A stretch of 64,000 bases of DNA from JAPPHA01 sp963664045 (GCA_963664045.2 CAXXGT010000014.1:496001-560000), one strand, 5' to 3'; numbered from the stretch's first letter, positions 36,446 to 45,998 are shown. The notes: generated by a model from the sequence alone, not told the origin. Numbers and translations are program-made.

Positions 36446-36946
36446 TCAATCCGCCGCGCCACATCCCTGGTACGGCGTTCCGTCCTTGTGTGTAAACTGC
36501 CACTTTCCCCCGTTGCCCATGACAGCCTGGAGGTCGTCCCTCGGATACGTCGCTGCATCGCCCGAGGTCCGGTCGCCGATTTCCAGAATCACGACGTCCT
36601 GCCTGGTCCGATTGACCAGGTGATGTGCATCGCCGCCGGCGGGAAAACCCATGCACATGCCGGGTGCGAGGACGGTCTCGTCCGTCTCGGTCACGAGCGT
36701 CGGTTCCCCTTCAAGGACCAGGATCATCTCGTCCTGCCTGCTATGGGCGTGCATCAGTGCCGACTCACCGCCAGGCGCCAGCCTGGTCAGGTTCACCCCG
36801 AAATTCTTCAGGCCGAAAAAGTCTCCGAGCGGTTTCTTCCCGCGTTTGCTCATGCGGCTGGCAAACGGCTCAGGGTAGCTGGACGGCCTCGTTCGCGCCG
36901 GAACATTTTCAGCGAATATCGCAGCTGATTGCTTGCGGTCCCCCAT
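36446..36946 (-). CDS. Cupin-domain protein
   Basis: The 166-residue protein contains one double-stranded beta-helix cupin: motif 1 HAHSRQDEMILVLEGEPTL and motif 2 MGFPAGGDAHHLVNRT, with His and Glu positions suitable for binding a divalent metal. Many such proteins are sugar isomerases, dioxygenases or small-ligand sensors; the sequence gives no specific activity. ATG 36946 begins MGDRKQSAAIF with a plausible GGGAG ribosome site. Confidence 0.82.
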   Translation of the reverse strand: MGDRKQSAAIFAENVPARTRPSSYPEPFASRMSKRGKKPLGDFFGLKNFGVNLTRLAPGGESALMHAHSRQDEMILVLEGEPTLVTETDETVLAPGMCMGFPAGGDAHHLVNRTRQDVVILEIGDRTSGDAATYPRDDLQAVMGNGGKWQFTHKDGTPYQGCGAAD

Positions 36947-37145
36947 GACGTGCTCCCTTCGCAACAGGATTCGGTTCGTGTTTCGTGGACGCGGTAATGC
37001 AACCCGGCCTGTCAGGGTGGATGCACGGGAAGCGAGAACCGGTTCTCCTGCCTGAATGACGACGCCAATTTTCCCGAACGCCGTCCGTCCTGCCAGGACC
37101 GGAGGATTCCGTTTGCCCTGGAATCGGGTTGCCGTCCCGGTCGAA

Positions 37146-38189
37146 TCACCTCGCTTGCCCAAATCCCGGTTTAGGCGCCATCCACGCGATCCGCAGGAGC
37201 ACCCGCTCGACAACCGCTGAATCGGGACCCCGGTTTGTCGACCTGAGCGCGAGGCAGACGTCAAACAGTTCACGCAGCGGCGCCTCGAGTCGCTCCTCAC
37301 CCCAGCGACGGACCTGGCTCGCCATTCGCTCACGGGTAGGGCCAAACACCGGGGGGCGCAGTTTCAGAAAGGCGGCGTCGAGGCGCCCTTCATGCAGGGC
37401 GACCTTCTGGAGCGACCGAAAGTACGTGTAGGCCGACTGGCAAACCGAATCGGCCGAAACACCCTGTGCATACAGGCGCTGCAACGGAACGACCACATCC
37501 GACGGCCTGCCCTCCGCGACCGCGAACAACACGTCCTCCATCCCTGCGAGCCGTGCATCCGGTGCGAGTATCTCGATGTCACGCGGGGTCACCGGTTGCT
37601 GCCGCCCCATCGCGTACAACGCGAGCTTTTCAAGCGTATTTCGTATTTCCGATGCCGTCTGAAAGGCGGACGACTGGACCAGGTGCCCGATGCTCTCTGG
37701 AGGCAACGCCGTGAGCCCCGCCTCGGACGCCATCGCCTCGATGGTCACCTTGTCGAGCGGCTCATCATAGACCCCGATTGCGACAGAGGCCTTGTCCCCT
37801 TCGAACAGTTTCCTTACCTTTGATCGCGTCGAAAGTGCGCCCGCGGTCACAATCAGAAAGGCGTCTCCCTCATTTCGAGCGGACAACGCCCGAGCCAACT
37901 GCTTGTGCACGGCATCGGTCGCCCCTTCAACCACCACCAGGCGCGGCCCGGGAAAGAATCCCACGGCCTTGAGGCTGTCGACAACGGCACCCGGCTTTTT
38001 GGTGACTTGCGCTGCCTGCAACACGGTCAATCTCAAATCGTGCGCTCCATCCGGGCCAACCAGGCGCTTTGCCAGGTCGATCCGCCTGTCGGTCACGCGA
38101 ACGGAATTAGCGCCGTGCAGGAGAACGCAGCCGAACCGGTTCCCGGGGTTTGCCAGATACGTACGGGCTTGTGCGCCCTTTAGAATCAT
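37146..38189 (-). CDS. holA: DNA polymerase III subunit delta
   Basis: The 347-residue protein matches HolA in length and layout: an N-terminal AAA-like domain (GCVLLHGANSVRVTDR, FLIVTAGALSTRSKVRKL), the central LPPESIGHLVQS region, then the helical collar domain (VVPLQRLYAQGVSADSVC). It opens the sliding clamp during loading. The start ATG 38189 overlaps the end of lptE by four bases, giving the alphaproteobacterial order leuS-lptE-holA. Confidence 0.9.
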   Translation of the reverse strand: MILKGAQARTYLANPGNRFGCVLLHGANSVRVTDRRIDLAKRLVGPDGAHDLRLTVLQAAQVTKKPGAVVDSLKAVGFFPGPRLVVVEGATDAVHKQLARALSARNEGDAFLIVTAGALSTRSKVRKLFEGDKASVAIGVYDEPLDKVTIEAMASEAGLTALPPESIGHLVQSSAFQTASEIRNTLEKLALYAMGRQQPVTPRDIEILAPDARLAGMEDVLFAVAEGRPSDVVVPLQRLYAQGVSADSVCQSAYTYFRSLQKVALHEGRLDAAFLKLRPPVFGPTRERMASQVRRWGEERLEAPLRELFDVCLALRSTNRGPDSAVVERVLLRIAWMAPKPGFGQAR

Positions 38190-38683
38190 CCCGGCCAACT
38201 CGCGTAGGTCAACTCGATTCGATTGGCAATCAGGTCGGCCAACGACCGCGCAAGCCGGAATTCGGCATCGTCCGCCGCAACTTGCGTCGGATATGTTTCC
38301 GCCGTGCCGCCGTACGCGGCTCTGGACCCGACCTCTCCGGTATGAACCGTCTTTCCGGAAGAATTGTCGACGACGCTGTATCTTGCTGTCCCCATCAGGC
38401 TGTTTCGGGAAAACCGCCCTCCGACTTCAAGCGCCAGACGTGTCTCCTTGGTGTCGACATCGAAACGCAATGTGTATCTCGCCTCCCTGGATGCGTGGCC
38501 GATCCTGTCCACCAGGCGCTCACGCAACTCGAAATCACGTCGGCCCAGGCCAGGTTCAACCCAGACCTGCCGCTGGAATCCCGGCGCATCAGGCCCCGGA
38601 CCATAAACCGGCTGAAACCCGCAAGCTCCAAGAAGGAGCAAAGCGGCCAGAGCCAAGACGAATTTCGCGTCAGACAACCACAT
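38186..38683 (-). CDS. lptE: LPS-assembly lipoprotein LptE
   Basis: The 165-residue outer-membrane lipoprotein starts with a signal peptide and lipobox (ALAALLLLGAC, Cys20 or nearby), then GFQPVYG, the typical first residues of the mature protein. It plugs the LptD barrel that inserts lipopolysaccharide into the outer membrane, so the organism is expected to make LPS. The ATG overlaps the end of leuS by 14 bases, and its own stop overlaps holA. Confidence 0.9.
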   Translation of the reverse strand: MWLSDAKFVLALAALLLLGACGFQPVYGPGPDAPGFQRQVWVEPGLGRRDFELRERLVDRIGHASREARYTLRFDVDTKETRLALEVGGRFSRNSLMGTARYSVVDNSSGKTVHTGEVGSRAAYGGTAETYPTQVAADDAEFRLARSLADLIANRIELTYASWPG

Positions 38684-41225
38684 TGACGATCCTGTCCGGA
38701 ACAACGACCAGGCGCTTGGGATTCCGGCCACCCAGAGCATTCCGGACCGGGCCAAGTTCCAGAACCAACGCCTCGACTTCGTCTCTTTTCAATCCCTTGG
38801 CTACCCGGATCTCTGCGCGCCGTTTTCCGTTCACCTGAACCGGCAACACGACCGTGTCCTCGACAAGCATGTCCGGGTCAGCCACTGGCCACGGGCTCGA
38901 GACCACCAGGCCATCGCCGCCAGCCATTTCCCAGATTTCTTCCGCAAGGTGCGGCGTGATCGGTTGCATCAGCTGCGCCAGGACCTTGATCGCCTCGACC
39001 TTTCTGGCAGGTTCCGCCGTCGACCGGGCGAGAGTTGACGTGAACTCGTAAAGCGCAGCGACGGACTTGTTGAACGAAAAACTATCAAGGTCATTCGTAA
39101 CGCTGTCGATCGTCCGATGCATCGCCTTGACCAGATTCGCATTTTCCTCATCCCGGCTTGCCCGGTCTCCCGTCGCATCCAGCTGCGCGACCGTTGAGCT
39201 GACCAGGCGCCACACGCGTTGCAAGTGCCGGGAAGCGGCCTCAATTCCACTCGTGGTCCATTCGACGTCCCGGTCAGGCGGACTGTCGGAAAGAATGAAC
39301 CAGCGTGCGGTGTCTGCACCGAACCTTTCGATTATATCCTGGGGATCAATGACATTCTTCTTGGATTTCGACATCTTGACCGAAGGGCCGACCGTGACCG
39401 AACCACCGTCCCGCGTTTCAAGACAACCCCCCGTGCACGGGCGGACATCTTCAGGAGACAACCAGCGGCCTTCGCTGTCCTTGTACGTCTCGTGACAAAC
39501 CATGCCCTGGGTAAACAGCGCCGTGAACGGCTCGCCTGCCGACTCGGGCAGATGTCCGGTCAGGTGCATCGCGCGGGTAAAGAACCGCGAATAGAGAAGG
39601 TGCAGGATCGCGTGTTCGACACCGCCAATGTACTGGTCGACGTTCATCCAGTATTCGACGTCTTCCCGGACCGTCGGCGTTCGGGCCCGAGGCGCCGTGA
39701 AACGCACGAAATACCAGCTGGAATCGACGAACGTGTCCATCGTGTCAGTCTCTCGCTGCGCCATCCGGCCGCAGGCCGGGCACGGAACATTTCGCCAGCG
39801 GTCGTGTTTTTCGAGAGGATTGCCGCGTCCGTCGAAACGTACATCATTTGGCAAGATGACCGGGAGATTCTCCTTTTTCTCGGCGACCACGCCGCAATCC
39901 TCGCAATGAATGACCGGGATCGGGCATCCCCAGTACCGTTGTCGCGAGACCCCCCAGTCCCTCAGGCGATACATGACCTTTCCCTCGCCTGATCCGGATT
40001 CCTCGAATTTCCGAATGATTTCGGCCTTTGCCTCCTCGATCTCGAGGCCGTTCAGGAACCCGGAATTGATCATTCTCCCTGGTCCGAGGTAGGGCTCTTC
40101 GCCGATTTCGTAGGCGGCCGGATCGCCGTCAGGCGGACACACGACGGCAACCACGTCGAGGCCGTATTTGCGGGCGAATTCGAGGTCGCGTTGATCATGG
40201 GCCGGACAACCGAATATCGCACCCGTTCCGTAGCCCATGAGTACGAAATTCGTTATGAAAACCGGCAGATCCACGCCATCGAGAAACGGATGGACGACCC
40301 GGATTCCAGTGTCGAGTCCCGTCTTTTCGGCTTTTTCGATATCCTCTTCCGAAACTGCCCCACGCCTGCACTCCTCGTTGAATGCAGCCACTTCCAGATC
40401 AGATTCAAGAAGCCTGGCCAACGGGTGGTCAAAGGAAACCGCGGCGAAACTCGCGCCGAAAAGGGTGTCCGGGCGAGTCGTGAAGACCTCCAGGTGCTCG
40501 AATCCAACTGGTGCATCGACGGTCTGGAAACGAAACTGGAGGCCCGAACTCTTGCCGATCCAGTTACGCTGCATGACCCGTACCTTTTCGGGCCAGTCGA
40601 CGAGGTCGTCGATCGATGCAAGCAATTCCTCCGCAAAGTCGGAAATTCGAAAAAACCACTGGGTGAGTTCCCGGCGTTCAACCAGGGCTCCCGACCGCCA
40701 GCCCCTTCCATTTTCGACCTGTTCATTCGCGAGAACCGTATTTTCGACCGGATCCCAGTTCACGGTGGCACTCTTGCGGTAAGCGAGCCCCATTTCCATC
40801 ATGTCGATGAACATGGACTGCTGCTGTCCGTAATACTCCGGATCGCAGGTCGCGAACTCACGGGACCAGTCGATTGAAAGCCCGAGCGGCTTCAACTGGG
40901 CCCGCATGTCATCGATGTTCTGGTACGTCCACTCTCCGGGATGCACGCCCTTCTCCATGGCGGCGTTCTCGGCTGGCAGCCCGAAGGCGTCCCAGCCCAT
41001 GGGGTGAAGGACCGAGTGTCCGGTTACGGACTTGTAGCGGGCGACAACGTCCCCCATCGCGTAGTTTCGGACGTGCCCCATGTGGATCCGCCCGGACGGA
41101 TAGGGAAACATCTCCAGGACGTAGTATTTCGGGCATCCAGGCCTGGGATGGGCCTCGAAAACACCTGAATCGTCCCAGGCTGTCTGCCACTTGGTCTCGA
41201 TTTCAACAGGATTGTACCTCGACAT
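38670..41225 (-). CDS. leuS: Leucyl-tRNA synthetase
   Basis: The ~851-residue class I synthetase has the HIGH-type signature PYPSGRIHMGHVRN, an editing (CP1) domain, and the KMSKS loop VKMSKSKKNVID. YNPVEIETKWQ is the standard LeuRS N-terminus, so ATG 41225 is preferred over the in-frame ATG at 41273, which adds 16 unconserved residues and lacks a ribosome site. It heads the leuS-lptE-holA gene cluster. It charges tRNA-Leu in the cytoplasm. Confidence 0.96.
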   Translation of the reverse strand: MSRYNPVEIETKWQTAWDDSGVFEAHPRPGCPKYYVLEMFPYPSGRIHMGHVRNYAMGDVVARYKSVTGHSVLHPMGWDAFGLPAENAAMEKGVHPGEWTYQNIDDMRAQLKPLGLSIDWSREFATCDPEYYGQQQSMFIDMMEMGLAYRKSATVNWDPVENTVLANEQVENGRGWRSGALVERRELTQWFFRISDFAEELLASIDDLVDWPEKVRVMQRNWIGKSSGLQFRFQTVDAPVGFEHLEVFTTRPDTLFGASFAAVSFDHPLARLLESDLEVAAFNEECRRGAVSEEDIEKAEKTGLDTGIRVVHPFLDGVDLPVFITNFVLMGYGTGAIFGCPAHDQRDLEFARKYGLDVVAVVCPPDGDPAAYEIGEEPYLGPGRMINSGFLNGLEIEEAKAEIIRKFEESGSGEGKVMYRLRDWGVSRQRYWGCPIPVIHCEDCGVVAEKKENLPVILPNDVRFDGRGNPLEKHDRWRNVPCPACGRMAQRETDTMDTFVDSSWYFVRFTAPRARTPTVREDVEYWMNVDQYIGGVEHAILHLLYSRFFTRAMHLTGHLPESAGEPFTALFTQGMVCHETYKDSEGRWLSPEDVRPCTGGCLETRDGGSVTVGPSVKMSKSKKNVIDPQDIIERFGADTARWFILSDSPPDRDVEWTTSGIEAASRHLQRVWRLVSSTVAQLDATGDRASRDEENANLVKAMHRTIDSVTNDLDSFSFNKSVAALYEFTSTLARSTAEPARKVEAIKVLAQLMQPITPHLAEEIWEMAGGDGLVVSSPWPVADPDMLVEDTVVLPVQVNGKRRAEIRVAKGLKRDEVEALVLELGPVRNALGGRNPKRLVVVPDRIVNVVV

Positions 41226-41372
41226 GATCTTTTCCGGTTGCGAATGATGACCGTTGGTGCTCGTGTTCTTCATCGAGAACGGAAGCGTCTCGCCCTGACC
41301 CGGATTCTGGCGTCAAGATCTACCTTAACCATTTTCCGGGTTTTGACGATTCCACGGTCGAAAGTCAGGATT

Positions 41373-41864
41373 TCAGGTCGAGCGCGCCGGATCTTCCCGC
41401 CATAGCTGGCGTGCACGAGTCAGTATCGCGTTTTCGACTTCGCGTACGGTCGCTGCGCTTGCCGATCCTTGCCGGGTCTGGATGGCAACCTTCAGCGAAC
41501 GAGCATCCAGTGCCGCATCCGATACGAAGACCGTCACCTTGTAATCGCTGTTCGAGCCGGGCGCACGTCCCCAATCGTAGATCATCGTACCGAAGAATGG
41601 ATCCGCCGATTCCAGCGGAAGAAAACTGAGGGTCTCCAGCGCGGCGCGCCAAATGTACTTGTTTACCGCAACGCCGGACTCCGGCTCCTGGGAATCGAAA
41701 AGGTCCCAGATCGTCTCGCGCTCTTCTCCCCTGAAGCCTTCAGGAGCGTTTTGACGCTGAGCTTCTGCCGCTTCACGAGACTGCGCATTGCTCCGTTCGC
41801 CACCTGACCCGCAACCAGCAAGAATTGCAGTACAGAGCACCACCAATGTCAGCTGCTTATGCAT
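41373..41864 (-). CDS. DUF3576 lipoprotein
   Basis: The 163-residue protein begins with a lipoprotein signal (LTLVVLCTAILAGCGSGG). The mature part has the DUF3576 pattern: IWDLFDSQEP, VNKYIWRAALETLSFLPLES, GTMIYDWG, and YKVTVFVSDAALDARSLKV. Its position directly upstream of leuS is typical of alphaproteobacteria. Function is unknown, presumably in the envelope. Confidence 0.88.
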   Translation of the reverse strand: MHKQLTLVVLCTAILAGCGSGGERSNAQSREAAEAQRQNAPEGFRGEERETIWDLFDSQEPESGVAVNKYIWRAALETLSFLPLESADPFFGTMIYDWGRAPGSNSDYKVTVFVSDAALDARSLKVAIQTRQGSASAATVREVENAILTRARQLWREDPARST

Positions 41865-42011
41865 AGCCTGTCCCAAGCTCCGGAAGCGTGATTGAGACTG
41901 TCTAGTAACCTTTCAGGTATACGTAAACAAGTTAATTGGAACGACGTGAGTCCGCTGAATCCGTTGCTCGTTTGACATTTCGCATCCTTGTCCATAGCGT
42001 GAATTCCGGGC

Positions 42012-42087
42012 GGGCCCGTAGCTCAGTTGGTAGAGCAGCTGACTCTTAATCAGTAGGTCACAGGTTCGAATCCTGTCGGGCCCACCA
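42012..42087 (+). tRNA. tRNA-Lys (anticodon CTT)
   Basis: The 76-base sequence has the acceptor pair GGGCCCG/CGGGCCC, D-loop AGCTCAGTTGGTAGAGC, anticodon stem-loop CTGACTCTTAATCAG with CTT as anticodon, T-loop GGTTCGAATCC, and an encoded CCA end. All stems pair. The anticodon reads AAG lysine codons. Confidence 0.97.
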
Positions 42088-42942
42088 GGTTCCCCAATTT
42101 GACGGAATGGAAACCGCTCGCCTCTCCTGAACGAGTTTTCGGCATATTCCGGATCTCTGCGACGGCCTTCCTCGCGCAGGATATCGGGCGGTACAGGTGA
42201 TCTTGATCGCAGCGTGCCGAGAATGAACGCGGCACCGCTTGCGGACGAAGAGTCGGCCCTGCGGCACATCTGCGTTGGCATGAACGGGTCGATAAGGTGC
42301 CCGACAAGCCATGAAAGCCCTACCGCAGCTCTGTCCGCCTCACCCGCTGCGCAAATGCGGCATGGAGAAACGGTTCGACCAACTCCCCAGCACGATCACC
42401 GGTCATTCCAGCCTCGACAACCTGCTGCTGCGACCAACGAAGAACAAGACCGAAGTTCCGCACATGCTCGACTATCCGCAAACGCAACGACATGCCAATT
42501 CGGCACATTCCGGATACCGGAAGGTGCACATCATGACATGGGTTTGGTGAGGTGAAATCGCAGCATGAAGAAGAAGCAAGCCATCAAGCAATCCGTCGCA
42601 ATCGGTCGTTTTGTCCCAAGACCTTTGGGCAAAGGCAAGGCAGAGAAATTCTCAAGGGTTTAAGGTACGACCTTCAGCCGAAAGTCGGCAGAGACGCTCT
42701 CGGACCTTGAAAGGCGCGGGTCGAAGGGCGATGCATCGCGCTCGGCCGTCAGCGGATCTTTCATCAAGAAAAGCAGGTAAAATGTCGCTGCCACGCGACG
42801 GACGACCCTCTTTGCCATCCCGGCACCCAAGTTCCCGCGAGCAAGGCCGGTTTGACAGACCAGGTCCAGCTTGACCAATTCGAGTTGCTGATGTTTCTGA
42901 CCCGATCGGAGGAACCGTTACGCGCGGGCGACCCCGATGCGC
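42088..42942. other. No intact gene; probably decayed DNA next to the tRNA
   Basis: About 850 bases follow the tRNA without a recognisable protein on either strand. The last part is likely the degraded 5' portion of the CoA-transferase remnant that becomes legible at 42943. tRNA genes are common integration sites, but no integrase or attachment repeat is visible. Confidence 0.45.
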
Positions 42943-43435
42943 GCACCATAAGGCGATCCACCGGTTCGCCGGGGAAACGCGCACCCGAACATCATTCCAT
43001 GCCAGGTCTTCGAAGTGGCCGACGGTCATGGTAGTGTTGCCACCGGAAACGTCCTCGAGTTTGAGAGGTTCTGTCATGCCGTCGGCACGCCGCATCTGGA
43101 CTCCGGTCATCAGTTCTCGACCAGCGAGAGCCAAACGCGCCACCGCCTGACGTTCGTAACGAAGATCGCTTCCCTGGTGCGAATCATCCTCAAGGAAAGA
43201 TGCTGGAAATCACGGACTCCCGTTCGATTTCTGCCGATCCGGTCCTCACGCCACTGGAGGATTTTGCCTCCGTCCAGGCCTCGGCGAGGGACATGAAAGT
43301 CGCCCTTCCGCATGTGGCGGCTGGCGGCGGAACGGTCAATTTTGCTGGCTGCCCGCTGAAGGTGGTCTTGACACCCGTGACCTACCACCGCGCGCCACCA
43401 ACTTGTGATACCGATACCGACTGCACGATACGCCA
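42943..43435 (+). pseudogene. CaiB/BaiF family CoA-transferase, degraded C-terminal part
   Basis: In one frame from 42952 the translation reads RRGNAHPNIIPCQVFEVADG, then FERFCHAVGTPHLDSGHQF, matching the middle of formyl-CoA/carnitine CoA-transferases. In the family this is about GNAHPNIAPYQ, FARFC. Near 43195-43215 the similarity jumps to another frame (LTPLEDFASVQASARDMKVA, LPHVAAGGGTVNFAGCPLKV and TPVTYHRAPPT), the family C-terminus. A TAA at 42949 breaks the frame at the upstream side. At least one frameshift and one nonsense mutation therefore inactivate it. It ends 60 bases before an acyl-CoA dehydrogenase gene, a usual operon partner in acyl-CoA catabolism. Confidence 0.78.
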
Positions 43436-43495
43436 CGTCCCTGGAGACGTGGCGCACACGAGTGCTCACGCCCCAGGAGTCCCGGGAGAGTCGAA

Positions 43496-44659
43496 ATGTT
43501 CCAATTGACGGATGATCAGCGCAGAATACAGCATGCCGCGCGCCAGCTTGCGGAGTCGGAGATCTGCAAGCACGCGGGCGAAATCGACAGAACCGAAGAA
43601 TATCCCTGGGGAAACGTCGCGAAACTGACATCCGCCGGCTTCATGGGGATGACGATTCCGCGCGAGTATGGCGGCCAAGGCCTGCACTGCATGGATGTCC
43701 TTCTTGTCATCGAGCAAATGGCGCGCGCCTGCGGTGTGACCGGCCGCATCGTTGTCGAGGCGAACATGGGTGCCCTGGGAGCAATCATGGCATATGGCAC
43801 GGACAAACAGAAACGGCGCTGTGCTCCGCTTGTGCTTGACGGCGACAAGCCCGCGATCTGCATCACTGAACCCGGTGCCGGAAGCGCCGCGACCGAGATG
43901 ACGACGACTGCCGTGAAGGCAGGGGATCGGTATGTCGTGAACGGCACCAAACACTGGATCACCGGCGGCGGCGTGTCCCGGGTCCACCTTATTTTCGCGC
44001 AAGTCGTGGAAGGCGGGGAAAGGAAGGGAAGCGGCGGTTTTATCGCCGTTCGCGGCGAGGACGCCGGCCTGAAGACCGGACGTCGGGAACCGGCCATGGG
44101 ACTCAGGGGAATCCCTGAAACCGAAGTGATACTCGAAGACCTCGAAGTCCCTGATGACATGGTCCTCCGGCTCGCGGACGGATTTCGGCGGGGATTTGCA
44201 GGCCTGATGAAAGCATACAATGGCCAGCGACTTGGCGCGGCGATGGTCGCCCACGGAATCGCCAGCGGTGCCTACGAAGCCGCCCTCTCGCATGCGAAAA
44301 CACGCGAACAGTTCGGACGGCCGATTGCCGAGTTCCAGGGCATCCAGTGGATGCTCGCGGACATGGCAACAGCCCTGTCCGCTTCACAGGCCGTAATTTA
44401 CAAGGCCGGCTGGAACGCCGGCTCGGGGTTTCCCGACATGATGGAAGCGGCACAGGCGAAGATCCTTGCCTCGGAGACGGCGATCAAGGTCACCAACGAT
44501 GCACTCCAAATACACGGTGCCGCCGGTTACTCGCGAAACCTGCCCGTTGAACGCATGGTTCGCGATGCCAGGATGTTCACGATCGGTGGCGGCACGGCCC
44601 AAATTCTTCGCAACCTTGTCGCCAGTTCGATTTTAAAATTAACATCTTCCCCGCCCTGA
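43496..44659 (+). pseudogene. Acyl-CoA dehydrogenase, last codons separated by an IS insertion
   Basis: The frame is full-length in sequence up to about residue 380: FQLTDDQRRIQ, the FAD segment ICITEPGAGSAATEMTTTAV, GLRGIPETEVILEDLEVP, AYNGQRLGAAMVA, and RMVRDARMFTIGGGTAQILRN. At 44635 the codons for ASSIL run into the TnpB element, and the frame ends after KLTSSPP at 44657-44659. The original tail, REKLMNLPQTRHS and a stop, survives at 45957-45998 beyond the element. The protein made now lacks ~14 native residues and gains 7 foreign ones; since the active site is intact it may still be partly functional. The position usually held by the catalytic Glu (YEGT) is GGGT in this subgroup. Confidence 0.85.
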
Positions 44660-44665
44660 AGGGCG
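44652..44665 (-). ncRNA. Right-end hairpin, likely the 3' part of the TnpB guide (omega) RNA scaffold
   Basis: CGCCC-TGAA-GGGCG sits directly downstream of tnpB. In TnpB systems the guide RNA spans the 3' end of tnpB and the right end, with the guide coming from the DNA just outside. Here the flanking guide would come from the acyl-CoA dehydrogenase gene beyond 44636. The RNA is inferred, not observed. Confidence 0.5.
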
Positions 44666-44681
44666 AGGATTTCCAGGAGGA

Positions 44682-45866
44682 CTAGGCCACTTGGACAGTT
44701 CGCGCTTCATCACCTGCCCGACGGCTCGGCTCCACGCCCGGAGTGTTCCCCCGGTTGAGAATGTTGACCGCTGCGTTGCGGTCGGCATTGTCCCGGTGCC
44801 CGCACGCGGTGCAGACGAAGACAGCTTGGCTTTCGCGGCTCCGTCCGTCCACGGTCCCGCAGGACGCGCAGGTCTGGGAGGTGTACGACGGGTCGACCTT
44901 CACGAACCGTGCCGCCTTGTAGGCAAGCATGGTCTGGATCCGGTGCCAACCGACGTTCAGGATTGCGCGGTTCAACCCGCGCTTTTGGGCAACGTTCCGG
45001 CCCGGTTCATCGACCGTGCCTCGTGCGGAAGCCGTCATGTTCTTCGTGCGCAGTCTCTCGACCACAACGCCACCGTAGCGGCGGGTAATGTCCGTGGTGG
45101 CCTCGTGCGCCCAGTGCTTGCGCGCCCGCGCCTGACGGGCCTTGAGCCCGGCGGCCCACTTCTGTGCCTTGACCCACCGGCGCGACCCGCGCCTGCGGCG
45201 GCTGGCAATTCCCTGGGCCATCCGGATCAGGCGCTCGTGGCGATCGACCTCCTGCGGCAACATGTACGGCGTACCGTCGGACAGCATCAGCGGGACGGCC
45301 ACGCCACGGTCGACGCCGACGGTCATTCCGTTGTCAGGCAGTGCGACATCGCGCATGCAGCCGATGCTGATCTGCCAGCCGAGAGCCGTGCGGGTGACAC
45401 GCGCCTCGCGGATGCTGCCCTCGATGGCACGGTTGTCGCGCAGCTTGACCCAGCCGATCTTCGGCAGCTTCACACGCGCCCAGCGCCTGCTCAGCTTTTC
45501 AACGCGGATTTCGCGGCCGGCAAAGCCGAACGCTTCGTTCACGCCCTTTCTCTTTGGCCTGGGATAGCCGCCAAGACCCTTCCACGCCCGGCGGTAGGCC
45601 TCGTCGAGCGCCTTCAGCGTGCGTTGCATCGGTGTCACGTGAACGGCACGGACAAAGTCGAACTCGGCGCGCAGCGCGGTCAGTTCACGCGCCTGTGTCA
45701 CGTAGTTGAGGTTGTTGCCTGTTCTGGCCTGGTAGTTCCGCCAATGGTTGCGGCGTTGCTCGAGCGCAAGGTTCCAGACGAGGCGGCAGACGCCGGCGAA
45801 CTGCGCCATCATGTCTTCCTGCTCTTGCGTGGGGCGGAGCGCGTATGTGTAGCCGCGGAAAATCAT
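44682..45866 (-). CDS. tnpB: TnpB RNA-guided endonuclease, IS200/IS605 family
   Basis: This 394-residue protein has the OrfB helix-turn-helix N-terminus (YALRPTQEQEDMMAQ), RuvC catalytic residues Asp186 (VGVDRGVAV), Glu270 (VVVERLRTKNM) and Asp362 (ADRNAAVNIL), and the zinc ribbon Cys333/336 and Cys352/355 (CASC, CTAC). All are intact. TnpB proteins cut DNA guided by an RNA from the element end and thereby preserve the element at its donor site. It is alone, without tnpA. The start ATG 45866 gives MIFRGYTYALRP, a normal N-terminus. Confidence 0.95.
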   Translation of the reverse strand: MIFRGYTYALRPTQEQEDMMAQFAGVCRLVWNLALEQRRNHWRNYQARTGNNLNYVTQARELTALRAEFDFVRAVHVTPMQRTLKALDEAYRRAWKGLGGYPRPKRKGVNEAFGFAGREIRVEKLSRRWARVKLPKIGWVKLRDNRAIEGSIREARVTRTALGWQISIGCMRDVALPDNGMTVGVDRGVAVPLMLSDGTPYMLPQEVDRHERLIRMAQGIASRRRRGSRRWVKAQKWAAGLKARQARARKHWAHEATTDITRRYGGVVVERLRTKNMTASARGTVDEPGRNVAQKRGLNRAILNVGWHRIQTMLAYKAARFVKVDPSYTSQTCASCGTVDGRSRESQAVFVCTACGHRDNADRNAAVNILNRGNTPGVEPSRRAGDEARTVQVA

Positions 45867-45956
45867 ATTAAGCTATATATACACTGGATAAGCCGATGTC
45901 AAGCAACAAGCAAGGAATCGCACTTTCCTCCCCGGCCTGAACGCCGAGGTTTCCAG

Positions 45957-45998
45957 CGCGAAAAGTTGATGAACCTCCCGCAAACACGGCACTCTTGA
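45957..45998 (+). pseudogene. Displaced 3' end of the acyl-CoA dehydrogenase gene
   Basis: The codons read REKLMNLPQTRHS followed by TGA, matching the C-terminal end (about GRKLPQTRD) of acyl-CoA dehydrogenases. It is not translated as part of the truncated gene and marks the right boundary of the IS element. Confidence 0.75.

Larger units (their letters stand above)
44636..45953 (-). mobile_element. IS200/IS605-superfamily, IS1341-type element (TnpB only)
   Basis: The element interrupts the 3' end of the acyl-CoA dehydrogenase gene; the dehydrogenase frame resumes at 45957. The only gene is tnpB on the minus strand. There are no terminal inverted repeats or target duplication, as usual for this family; the TnpB-downstream end has a hairpin CGCCC-TGAA-GGGCG (44652-44665), and a related hairpin lies at the other end (45933-45946). 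The Y1 transposase TnpA is absent, so mobility would require TnpA in trans. Confidence 0.82.

Noticed and set aside
42050..42307. Minus-strand frame ending GPTGFEPVTY across the tRNA
   Set aside because: This string is the well-known spurious translation of the antisense of tRNA T-loop sequence, not a protein.
42088..42942. Integrated element at tRNA-Lys
   Set aside because: A tRNA followed by ~850 bases of non-coding DNA suggests an island, but no integrase and no repeat of the tRNA 3' end was found.
44691..45998. Plus-strand frame of ~435 codons antisense to tnpB
   Set aside because: Only its last 13 codons are meaningful, as the displaced tail of the acyl-CoA dehydrogenase; the rest is the complement of tnpB.
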